Positions 44,712 to 55,131 of a stretch of 64,000 nucleotides of DNA are shown one piece after another (position 1 is the first letter of the stretch; every line of letters starts with the position of its first letter). The translations under genes and the position numbers were made by a program. The DNA is from Fremontodendron californicum. Taxonomy: Eukaryota; Streptophyta; Magnoliopsida; Malvales; Malvaceae. Under the pieces are notes generated by a model that saw only the letters and a program-made list of their open reading frames with translations, had not been told where the DNA came from and ran no database searches. The stretch is from positions 13,087,501 to 13,151,500 of the forward strand of contig JAULJL010000015.1 in NCBI GenBank assembly GCA_030761205.1. The letters run 5' to 3'.

Positions 44712-45880
44712 TGGTAAAAAAAAAGATGAATTTTGATACTCAATTGAGAAACAACAGTATTTTGAGAATTAAAAAAAATAGCTATATTAAAATAAAAATA
44801 AAAAACCCACGGATGATGTGGTGGAAAAAATATAAATTTAAAAAAATAAAATTTATGTTTTGGTAAAAAAAGAAAAAGTTATTTGATGCTTTTTCAAATG
44901 CATGTAAAATTATTTTTTATTTTAAAATTTAATGACATAAATATTTTTAATTTAATTTTGTTATTATTTATATTATTCTTAAAATTAATGTTATCTATAT
45001 TTTTTCGATCTTGGCTCATGCATCTAAAATTATATATCATTTTGATTTTTGTATCGATTCAAGTTCAATAAATTTTTTTGCCTTTTTTATTTTTTTTCTC
45101 TTTTCATTTATTTGATTCTTTTAATCAATTCTTAATGTTTTATTTCTCATGACTTTTTTTTTCTTCATAATTTGATCTAAAAATAAGATATAGTTATTAA
45201 ATTAAGTTTATTGAGCATGTTTAGTAGTAAAATATTATACTTGCTAATATTTTTATATTTATTTCAGAATTAAAATTTTTTATATTAAATATTTATATTT
45301 TATATTTTTATATAAATATATAAATGTACAAGCATATGCCCGTAATGCAGGTCAATTTTTTTTATTTTGATGTAGAGGCATTTTTCGGTTTTTTTTATCA
45401 CAATATTGCTTTTTTTTTTTTAATTCCCAAATTACTGTTATTTTCAAGTTATTGCCCAAAATTCATTTTTTTGAGCAATCCATGGCGATTTGCCAACATG
45501 TTTAACAATTTTTTTAAAAAAAATAATGTCCCCTTCATCAAATTTTTTTAAAAAAAAAAAATTATAAAATTTATTACAAAATTAAAAAAATAACAATTTT
45601 AAAAAAAATTTAAAAAATTTATTGGTCCAAGCGCGACCCGGTAAGCTCAGATCGTATTGGTTCGAGCTTGGACAAGTATTTTTGTAATTCGGGCTGACCG
45701 GCCTAGCCCGAATTATTATTTGTTAAATAAAAAATATTTTTATTTAAATTTGATTATAAAACATTTAAAAATATAAAAAATGTATTTTTAATAGTGAAAC
45801 GGGCTTTCGGGCTTACCGGGCCGGGCTTGGGCAAGAAAAATAAAACGTTGTGGATTATGCAGGAATAAAGATCATAGTAG

Positions 45881-46006
45881 ACCTATTCACGGGCCGGCCC
45901 AGATTACTGTTTATATATTCAAATAATTAAATTCGGGTCTGCGGGCCGAGCCTGGGCAAGGAAGTTGAAAAAATTTTGGGCCGCGGCCCAGCCCATAAAC
46001 AGGTCT
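45881..46006. mobile_element. Nested small hAT-like MITE
   Basis: Starts TAGACCTATTCACGGGCC and ends GCCCATAAACAGGTCTA, an imperfect inverted repeat with GC-rich subterminal blocks. A related partial copy starts at about 46568. Clean target duplications are not visible, as expected if the copies came from rearrangement. Confidence 0.65.
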
Positions 46007-46137
46007 AATTACGAATATAATTTTTAAATTTTTTGTAAATTAATATTTTTTTAATTTTGTTTTTTAAATTTTAATTTTTTAAAATTAAAAATTATATAAT
46101 TTTTATTATTTAATATATTTTTAAAATATATATAAAA

Positions 46138-47180
46138 AAGTTGGGAAATCGCCACCATGGATATTAAAAATACATCCGGTCCGAATTACAAAAATATTTG
46201 TCCAAGCCCGGACCAATACGATCGGGCTTACTGGACTGGGTGAGCTACCCGGCCCGTGGATAGGTCTAGCTATGACCTTCATTCCTGCATAATCCACAAC
46301 GCTTTATTTTTCTTGCCCAAGCCCATTTCGGGTCGGGTCGATCCGAAAGCTCGTTTCACTATTAAAATTATATTTTTATATATTTTATAATTAAATTTAA
46401 ATAAATTTTTTTTTTATTTAATAAATAATAATTCGGGCTAGGCTAGTTGGCTCGAATTACAAAAACACTTGTCCAAGCTCGGACCAATACGATCCGGGCT
46501 TACCGAGCAGGGCTTGGGCAAGGAAAATAAAGCGTTGTGGATTATGCAGGAATGAAGGTCATAGTAGACTTATCCACGGGCCGGCCTGGATTACTGTTTA
46601 TATATTAAAATAATTAAATTCGGGCCTACGGGTCGAGCCTGGGCATGGAAGTTGAAAAACATTTCGGGTCTAATTACGAATATAATTTTTAAATTTTTTG
46701 TAAATTAATTTTTTTATAATTTTGTTTTTCAAATTTTAAATTTTAATAAATTTTAATTTTTTAAAATTAAAAATTATATAATTTTTTTAAAATTTTATTA
46801 TTTAATAATTTTAATATATATATATAAGTTGAAAAATCGCCACCATGGATATTAAAAATACATCCAGTCCGTTTTACAAAAATACTTGTCCAAGCCCGGA
46901 CCAATACGATCCGGGCTTACTGGACCGGGTGAACTACCTGGCCTTAGATAGGTTTAGTCATGACCTTCATTCCTGCATAATTCACAACGCTTTATTTCCC
47001 TTGTCCAAGCGCATTTCGGGTCGGGCTGACCCGAATGCCCGTTTCACTATTAAAATTACATTTTTATATATTTTATAATTAAATTTAAATAAATAATATT
47101 TATTTAATAGATAATATTTCGGGCTAGGCCGGCTGGCCCGAATTGCAAAAACACTTGTTCAAGCTCGGACCAAAACGATC
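46138..47180. repeat. Direct duplication of about 690 bp
   Basis: The sequence at 46138 (GAAATCGCCACCATGGATATT) recurs at 46829 with the following several hundred bases. Each unit includes the same AATACGATCCGGGCTTAC words and a TTCATTCCTGCATAAT word also found in other MULEs here. Confidence 0.8.
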
Positions 47181-47311
47181 CGGGCTTACCAGGCTGCGCT
47201 TGGACCAATAAATTTTTAAATTTTTTTAAAAAAATTTTGTTATTTAAATTTTATTTTTAAAATTATAAATTATATAAAATTTATTATTTAAAATGAAAAA
47301 AAAAAGTTACA

Positions 47312-47362
47312 AGCCATGATGAAGGGAAATCGTCACGGGAGATGGCGATTTTCCAACATGGT
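47312..47362. repeat. Single palindrome, right end
   Basis: Inner arms GGAAATCG and CGATTTTCC around TCACGGGAGATGG; outer arms CCATGATG and CAACATGG are imperfect partners. Belongs to the GAAATCGCC lineage. Confidence 0.8.
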
Positions 47363-47464
47363 TAAAAAAAAAAAAGAATTTTGGACAATAATTTTAAAAC
47401 AACGGTAATTTTTGGAAATTAAAAAAATGACTATATTTTGATATAAAAAAAAACGGCATTTTTC

Positions 47465-49978
47465 TGTTAGTATTTGATTTGTATTTAATTATCTTCAATT
47501 AATTTGTTTTCTTAACATATAATAATTAATTTAGTCTTAAATTAAATAATGAAAATACTTTCTCATCCCATAAATCTTAACATTCATTCGATCCTTATAA
47601 GTTATTGTATTATTAAATTCATATATGATAATTAAATACAAATTTAATTTGTTGCTACATTTATTGTTATTTAATATTTTATAACATTTAAATTTAAAAC
47701 CAACAATAAAACCATATGTATTGATGTATTTCTTCTAATTCTTTTTTATAATTAATACTTGTTTAGAGAAATAATAAAACAAAGTGTTAATTATATATGT
47801 TTTTACTTTTGCAACTAAAACAATTTACATTGTGATTATAAACATAATAAAATTTGAATTTTATTAACTTCTTCTATATACTTGTGAATTATTGCATCTT
47901 AATTTAATTGACAAGCTATATCCAATGAAACAATTGCCCAAAATTAATTGCATTACATACTTTTGAAGCTCTTATTTGAAGAGAATAATGAGAAATCAGG
48001 TAGTTTTTAAATTGTTTTTAACATAAACTTCATGTTTAAAAGAATAGATAAAAATATGTACATACACACTTTTTTTTTTTTATCAAAAATATGTACTTAT
48101 TAGAAATAAGAATACTTAAAAATTCTAAAAGTTAAATATGAAATTTAATCTCATATTAACTAATATTTATTATTTTTTAACCTTTTTATTTTGGTCATCC
48201 TACCCTCATTTTAATGAATTTAATCTTTATAATTTTATAAAATGTCAATTTAAGATAATTAACAATAGTTTTAAATTTTTATAATTAAATTCGATTGCAT
48301 AACATTTTTTTAAAACGTGACATATTAATTTAAAATTTGTGATCACGTTGCATATATTAGTACAATATATTATTTTTAATAAAAATACCAATTTTTTTAA
48401 TTTTTAATTATTATTTAAATAAAATAAAATATCTTTTTTAGATTGACATGCGTCATGTTTCTAAAAATTAATATACCTCAACATGTCAGATAATCACCAG
48501 AAAGCCATGTCATCAAATTGAATGCATAATCTTTAACACTACTATCAATTGTCCTTAAAATGACTTTTGGTAAAAAGTGTCGGGACTAAATTCATTTAAC
48601 TAGATAATGACTGAGTTTTATCGTGGAATGTTGTCGAATTTAAATTAATATTTTATAATAAATTTGAAAGATAAAAAAATAAGAGTAGTAAAATTTATAA
48701 TTTTTATTTTTATACGATATTTGGTATAAAATTGAGAGTTATTTGAATATGATTTATTATATCTAATAATTTCAGACACAACATAATTATACGATATGAA
48801 CATAACATGGAAAAAATAATTAAAACACGACATGACACTAACAAAATACAAATAAACAAACGTGTCAAAATGTACATAAATATATAATACCTTGAATACG
48901 ATTATGACAGAAAAAATAACACTAACATGATGACATGCGACACAAAATTGAGAGTTATTTGAATAGTGTCAAGACTTGACAATTTCGGGCATAACATGAT
49001 TATACGACACAGATACAACATGAAAAAAATAATTAAAACACGACACGAAAAATAATATGAACACAACACAAATACACGAACATGTCAAAATTTACATAAA
49101 ATGAACTATTAACGTGTAAAAATTTATATAAATTTATAATACTTTAAACACACGATAAAATAACACAAATATGTTACGAACATACAATTTTTTTCTAAAT
49201 TGAATCATTATGACAAATTATACAAAATATGGGATGAATTGAGACACGAAATGAACACACAAAATTTTCTCTAAATTGAATCACCATTGACAAACTATAC
49301 AAAATATTAGGATGAATCAAAGCACGACACAAACACATGAAAAAATAATTAAAATATGACAGGACACGAAAATAACATGAACATAACATAAATACACGAA
49401 CGTGTCAAAATCTACATAAAATGAATTATTATGTTAAAGTTTATATAAATTTATAATACTTTGAACAAATGAAAAAAAAAACTACGAACACAAACACGAC
49501 ACGAACAATAACATGAAAATGATACGCAAAAACTAATGTGTAAAAATCTACATAAACTCAAAATCATTTTAAAATCAGCCCTAAATCAATCTAATAAAAT
49601 GATCTAATTAACCCTAAAACCATTGATTATGCCGTTGCTTAGTTAGTTATTAAGATGACCTAATTAACCCTAAAAACTTTGATTAATGCCATTGCTTAGT
49701 TGTCTACTCATCATGGTTTTAATTTGTCTAATTCTTACTTCTCATTGATTTGAGGGATTGTTTTTATAGTAAATTATAGATTAAGATAGAAAAAATTGAA
49801 ACAATAAAATTGAGATAGTATAGTGACCTAATTCAGATTTGAATGTGACAAAATTTAACATAGAGTCATAATATAGTGACATAATTCACCTTAATCTTTT
49901 TATTTTAATTATTTAAATAATAATTTATTCATTTAAAACTAAAAAAAATTAACACATATAATGATTCAGAGAAAGTGA
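47465..49978. other. AT-rich intergenic DNA with decayed repeats
   Basis: No gene recognised. 48760-49530 holds three or four decayed copies of the ACACGACACGA-type repeat, including repeated TTGAGAGTTATTTGAATA and AAATTTATATAAATTTATAATAC words. The rest is low-complexity A/T sequence. Confidence 0.55.
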
Positions 49979-50074
49979 GAGATATTCGAGAATTTTGTTT
50001 CAATATATATTTTTTAATTTTTAAAATACTGATTTTTTTTAATATACTGAAATGCGCTTGTTTTATAAAATCAT

Positions 50075-50239
50075 TAGAAAGTTGCCATCCAGATGGCGAT
50101 TTCTTAATTGATTTTTTTTATAAAAAAAAAAATTAAGCATGGAAGCCTCCATCTAGGATGGCGGCTTCCATGCTTGTAATTAAAAAAAAAAAAATTGTAT
50201 TTTACACAAACAAAGTCGTCATATCAGATAACGACTTCT
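50075..50239. repeat. Palindrome cluster, three units
   Basis: 50075-50106 (centre ATCCAGAT), 50135-50175 (outer arms AAGCATGGAAGCC and GGCTTCCATGCTT) and 50212-50239. A half unit, GGGAAATCGCCACTTCATC, follows at 50283. Confidence 0.88.
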
Positions 50240-50906
50240 CCATATAAAATTTTATTTTATTTTATTTTTTGTTTTAAATGAAGGGAAATCGCCACTTCAT
50301 CAATTTTGTTCTTCATGAAAATTTAAATTTTAGGAAGAACAACAAATTTTTTTATTTTTAATTAAATAATAAAATTTAAATAAAAAATTTATAATTTATA
50401 ATTTTAAAAAATAAAAAAATAATAAATTTTAAAAATTAAATAAAAAAATAAAAAATAATAAATTTATATAAATTATATAAAAAAATTTTATATAAAATTT
50501 GTTTATACAATTTCTATATTTTTTTAACTGTATGTATATAATTTATATATATTTTTTACGATATGTATACAATAACTATATGTATAACGGTATTATTGTT
50601 GATACGAACTCTTCCCGATGTACCAAATTGATAAAGATATTTTCGACGGCCATGACCTTCATTCTTGCATAATCACAACGCTTTGGTTAGTCTTTTTCTC
50701 GGAGGTCCACTTCATTACGAATACGAGTTGAAAGAATCTGATTGATATTATAATAAATTATCAATTATTTTTAAAAATTTTATAAATTAGTACTTTTAAA
50801 TTTTTTATTTTTTATTTATTAAAATTTTATTTTTTAAAATTATAAATTATCTAATTTTTATTTTTATTATTTAATATTTAAAACAACCTTAAAAAATTAA
50901 AAATTA

Positions 50907-50947
50907 ATGTGGAGAAGTCGCCACCCCGGGTGGGGACTTCTCCATGT
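50907..50947. repeat. Single palindrome, right end
   Basis: Outer arms ATGTGGAGAAGTC and GACTTCTCCATGT enclose GCCACCCCGGGTGGG. The centre is CCCGGG, unlike the ATATGATAT centre of most units. Confidence 0.9.
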
Positions 50948-51095
50948 ATAATTTGTTTTTTTTTTTTATTTTAATTCTACAAGGGTGGTTATTTCATCCG
51001 TACTCAAAATGAAGTATTTTAATAAATTAGAAAATCAATAATTTGAAAAATAAAACTAAAATTAGTTATATTCAAATAAATTTGTCGAGATATTC

Positions 51096-51770
51096 CCTAT
51101 GTTTAAAAGGTTGAAAGAATGTTAAATCACAAAATTTAATCTGATATCCTCTATTTCTTTTAATACTAGAAGTAAAAAAAAGTTGATAAATAAAAAGTGG
51201 CCATTTTTTTATAAATGTAATTCGTGCATTGCTTAAATGGCACCAAAAGAATCATGTTCTTGTTTTTTACAATTGATGTGGCCAATGCAAAATACAAAAG
51301 TTATTTAAACATTAGATGTAATTTAATATTATATTTTGAGGTAACTTTCATCCAGGGTTTCTACTCTTTTACTCTTTGTTACACTTCAGCCCCCAACTTT
51401 TAAATTATTCCATTTAAATTTTTATCATTGATTTTATTTTGATCCTATCGTCAATTTTTTTTTTATTAAAAATGAGAAGAATATCCACGTGACATGCAAA
51501 GAGAATGTTCATTGGACATGTCACGTAAGCTGCGACATGAACAAAAGACTAAAATGAAAAAAATTTAAAAAGTTAAAAGAGTCAAATCTACTGTATTTAT
51601 TTTTTGAGTCCTAAAAGACTCAATAGGTATTTTGAAATTGTTATATGTGTTTTTGTCATTTTATCATTTTCATGGACATTTCAATTTCAGACTAAACAAA
51701 ACTTTGAAACCTATTTTAAATGTGTATCAAGTTTTTCATTGTATCTCTTTTTTAATGGAAATTTTCGGAT

Positions 51771-51805
<35 letters not shown>

Positions 51806-52743
51806 TACAAAAGAGAGGGGAAGGTTGAAGAAAGAGAAACTATGACTGAGAAAAATGAGGAAATTCTGGAAGAAAGGGAAACGGAGTCAGCTGTTCTATG
51901 AAGGCGTATGATGTAAGGCAAAGAGAATGATGTTGGAGAGAGAAACGAAAGATATAGAGAAATTGAAGACAGAGGCAAAAGAGGAAGACACTAGAAAAGG
52001 AAAGAATAAAAGAAAAAAGGAAAGTAAAATAGAAAAAACAAAAAAACGAAGAAAGAGGGAAAAAAAATAGAAGATAGGTAAATGAGCAATAAAAAAAAGA
52101 AGTTATAGATAATAATAAAAGTTTTAGAGAACTAAGAAAAATTAATAAATAAAATTGAAGTATAAAGTATAATGAAAATAAAATAAAGTTTAAGGTTGGA
52201 CACGACATAATTACATAACATAAATTTGACATTAGAAAAATACTATAACATAATACAAATATGAGAATATGTCAAAATTTATATAAAATAAATTATTAAT
52301 ATATCAAAATTTATATAAATATATAAAATATTAAACACGATTATAACATGAAAAAATAACACGAACACAACATAAATACACGAATTGACAGATCTAAATA
52401 AAACTAATATAAATTTATTATTAAAAAAATTAAAAGAACAATAATATTGAATAAAATAATATGAAAAATTTTAAAGTAAAAAGAAGCTACTTACATTATT
52501 ATAATTTTTTTTTAAATATGCTATTTTATCTTAAACTTAAAGAAAATGAATAGTACTAAATTAACGTAAAAATAATTTTAAAATTTTAAAAAATAGGGTA
52601 TAAATGTTTAAATAAAGATGAAAAAAACTAAGGGAACGAAAAAGAAAAATTAGCATCAAAAATCAAAGAAGAGAAAAATAAAAAAGAGATAAAATGGAAA
52701 GGAAAAAAAAAGGAAATGAAAGAGTGAAAATGGTAAATAATAA
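51096..52743. other. AT-rich intergenic DNA with simple repeats
   Basis: Contains (AT)n at 51773-51800, a purine-rich stretch with GAAAGAGAAA words (51820-52110), a short ACGACATAAT-type repeat (52195-52400) and (AT)n at 52745. Long K/R/E-rich or F/S-rich frames come from the purine bias. No gene. Confidence 0.6.
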
Positions 52744-53162
52744 AATATATATATATATATATATGATAAAGAAAAATAATAATAAAAAATAATTAAAGTA
52801 CAGCTACCATGAGTGAAAAGAAAGAAAAAAAAAACAACTTATGAGAGTAAAGTGCAATAAAAAGAAAAAAAAATTATCAAAATATAAATAGCATAAAGGT
52901 TTTATATGTTATACTATAAAAATTAACAATTATATTGATTTTGAAATATGTTAAAACATGTTAAAAAATATAAATATTGTTTTGTTAAGTTAAATTACAT
53001 TAATAATCTCATAAACTTTGTTTGGTTGATACTTTTATTATTTGTTTTTTATTTTAATAAACATAAAAATAAAAAATTGAATAAAAAACAAACAATAAAA
53101 ATATAACCCAAATGAAACTGTTAATTTTTTTAGTAAAAAAAAATATACCCGCAGCATCGTGC

Positions 53163-54186
53163 GGCAAATTTATCAGAATATTGAATTTAAAAAAAAAAAT
53201 CAAATTACCTATATTTGGTATTTATTTACCAAAATTCGTTTTTTTTTAGTTGAAAAGTCGTCATATGATATGGTGACTTCCCAACTTCAAATTTTATTTT
53301 TTATAAAAAAAATTAGGCTCGGAAGTTGCCATATGATTGGCGACTTCCGAACTTGAAAACGAAAAAAAAAAAAAAAACACTGGGGAAGTCGCCATATGAT
53401 ATGGCGACTTCCCATTATAATTTTTTTTTTTTTGTTAAGGTGTTGGGAAGTCGTCAAATGATATGGCGACTTCCCAACACCTTTTTTTTTAAAATTATTT
53501 AATTTAATATTTAATTATTTAATTTAATTTAAAAAATATATATTTTAAATTATTTTAAAAGTCTAAATAATATATTTTTTATTATATTATTATTTTTATA
53601 TATAATTAATTATTTATTTATATAATGATAAATAAGAATAAATCAGCATATAAAATGGAATGTGAAATATGTAAATATTACAGGTGCAAAACATGTAATT
53701 GGTTCATTGTTGATGCGAACTCTCCCCCGATGTGCCAGGCTGATAAGGACATTTTCGATGGTTATGGCCTTCATTTATACATAATCCACAACGTTTTGAT
53801 TGGCCTTTCTCCCTAAAGTCCATTTCATTACGAATACGACTTGATTTTGGCCGACCACGTGGATCTCTTTGCGTTTCTGGATTAGGACACACTTCTGGTC
53901 ATTATATTGATGCTAATAACCTTCATTTGCAACTGCTTCAAACTCATGCCTATAAACATTGAATATAGTGTCAAGTTTATAGACATTGTCCACATATTGC
54001 ATGCAATCTACATGGACACGTGCACAAGCAACAACTACATGTGAACAAGAAAATATTTGTGCTTAAAACTTCCCACAGTCACACCATATCTCACTAAAAT
54101 TTACTTTGTACTTCATTGCAGTAACTCTCTCTTGTGAGTCAAATAACTCCACAATAAAAAAAAATTGATTTGCGCACGTAAAATAT
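53163..54186 (-). pseudogene. Duplicated 3' end of MULE transposase
   Basis: Second copy of the C-terminal coding part (minus), about 54167-53704. Here the SWIM zinc finger still reads W-C-D-C-G-K-F and C-S-H, and the C-terminal zinc knuckle C-G-L-C-I-N-E-G-H-N-H-R-K-C is intact. It has its own stops (after G-K-F, and in E-G-Y-*-H-Q-Y). In the main copy the first finger is damaged instead. Lacks the catalytic core. Confidence 0.85.
53248..53483. repeat. Palindrome cluster, four units
   Basis: Units at 53248-53286 (outer AGTTG and CAACT), 53318-53351, 53381-53414 and 53437-53483 (outer arms AAGGTGTTGGG and CCCAACACCTT). Cores AAGTCGYC and GRCGACTT around ATATGATAT. Confidence 0.94.
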
Positions 54187-54685
54187 ATATATATATATGA
54201 TAAAGAAAAATAATAAAAAAAGAAATAATTAAATTACAGCTACCATGAGTGAAAAAAAAAAACAACTTATGATAGTAAAGTACAATAAAGGAATTTTTTT
54301 TATCAAAATATAAATAGCATAAAGGTCATATATGTTATACTATAAAAATTAACAATTATATTGATTTTGAAATATGTTAAAACATGTAAAAAAATATAAA
54401 TATCGTTTTGTTAAGTTAAATTACATTAATAATCTCATAAATTTTGTTTGGTTGATACTTTTATTATTTGTTTTTTATTTTAATAAACATAAAAATAAAA
54501 AATTGAATAAAAAACAAACAATAAAAATATAACCCAAATGAAACTGTAAAATTTTTTAATAAACAAAATTTACCCGCAGCATCGTGAGGCAAATTTATCA
54601 AAATATTGATTTTTTTTAATTATCAAATTACCTATATTTTGTATTTATTTATCAAAATGCGTTTTTTTTTTCTTTTTTTTTTTAT

Positions 54686-54923
54686 AGTTGGGAAGTCGCC
54701 ATATGATATGGCGACTTCCCAACTTCAAATTTTATTCTTTTTTAAAAAAAATAGGCTTGAAAGTTGCCATATGATATAACGACTTTCGAACTTGAAAATG
54801 AAACAAAAAATAAATAAAAACCACTGGGAAGTCGCCATATGATATGACGACTTCTCAACGTAATTTTTGTTTTGGTTAAGGTGTTGGAAGTCGCCATATA
54901 ATATGGCGACTTCCTAACACCTT
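54686..54923. repeat. Palindrome cluster, four units (second copy)
   Basis: Units at 54686-54724 (perfect arms AGTTGGGAAGTCGCC and GGCGACTTCCCAACT around ATATGATAT), 54756-54793, 54824-54856 and 54878-54923 (outer AAGGTGTT and AACACCTT). They align one-to-one with 53248-53483 and allow comparison of how palindromes change after duplication. Confidence 0.95.
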
Positions 54924-55131
54924 TTTTTAAAAAAATATATTTAATTTAATATTTAATTATTTAATTTAATTTAAAATATATATACTTTAAATTATTTTAA
55001 AAGCCTAAATAATATTGTTATTTTTATATATAATTAATTAATTATTTATATAATGATAAATAAGAATAAATCAGCATATAACATGGAATATGAAATATGT
55101 AAATATTACAGGTGCAAAACATGTAATTGGT

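Larger units (their letters stand above)
40586..44807. mobile_element. Mutator-like element carrying a plant mobile domain gene, 4222 bp
   Basis: Exact 9-bp target duplication CACGGATGA (40577-40585 and 44808-44816), the length typical of Mutator-like elements. Terminal inverted repeats of about 100 bp: GGTTTTTTTTATCTTAATAT at the left; the right end inverted reads GGTTTTTTATTTTTATTTTAA, and both continue through AATTCTCAAAATAC and ATCAAAATTC. One palindrome lies inside the left TIR and four inside the right. The only gene remnant is a PMD/MAIN-like pseudogene; no transposase is present. 43280-44440 is filled with AT-rich tandem repeats. Confidence 0.9.
45387..47455. mobile_element. Mutator-like element with rearranged interior, 2069 bp
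   Basis: Exact 9-bp target duplication GCATTTTTC (45378-45386 and 47456-47464). Left end GGTTTTTTTTATCACAATAT and right end inverted CGTTTTTTTTTATATCAAAA continue as inverted repeats of about 90 bp, similar to those of the PMD element. The interior is a mosaic: a segment of about 690 bp is duplicated in direct orientation (46138 and 46828, beginning with half a palindrome and GGATATTAAAAATACATC), and shorter GGCCCGTGGATAGGTCTA blocks occur in both orientations. A nearly intact small hAT (TAGACCTATTCACGGGCC to AACAGGTCTA) is at 45881-46006. No gene. Confidence 0.87.
49988..51086. mobile_element. Non-autonomous Mutator-like element, 1099 bp
   Basis: Exact 9-bp target duplication GAGATATTC (49979-49987 and 51087-51095). 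The left end GAGAATTTTGTTTCAATAT and the inverted right end GACAAATTTATTTGAATAT are imperfect partners. Palindromes lie at both ends. 50600-50750 matches the 3' end of the MULE transposase region (GTGATTATGCAAGAATGAAG-like and TCATTACGAATACGAG), as in the 36960 element, so it is another deletion derivative. No coding capacity. Confidence 0.87.
52744..54186. repeat. 1.44-kb tandem duplication, unit 1
   Basis: Runs from a (AT)n/GATAAAG start to GCGCACGTAAAAT and is repeated by 54187-55610, where the sequence continues as transposase after GCGCGCGTAAAAT. It includes about 410 bp of DNA outside the MULE, the target-duplication sequence GCATCGTGC (53154-53162), the MULE end at 53163 and about 1 kb of the element. 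So it arose after insertion. The breakpoint sits in an AT dinucleotide run. Confidence 0.9.

Noticed and set aside
44492..44866. ORF with G-H-C-D-F and W-P-M repeats
   Set aside because: Translation of the right-end palindromes of the PMD element.
51840..52232. 130-codon F/S/L-rich membrane protein on the minus strand
   Set aside because: Produced by a purine-rich low-complexity stretch; no start context and no similarity to a known family.
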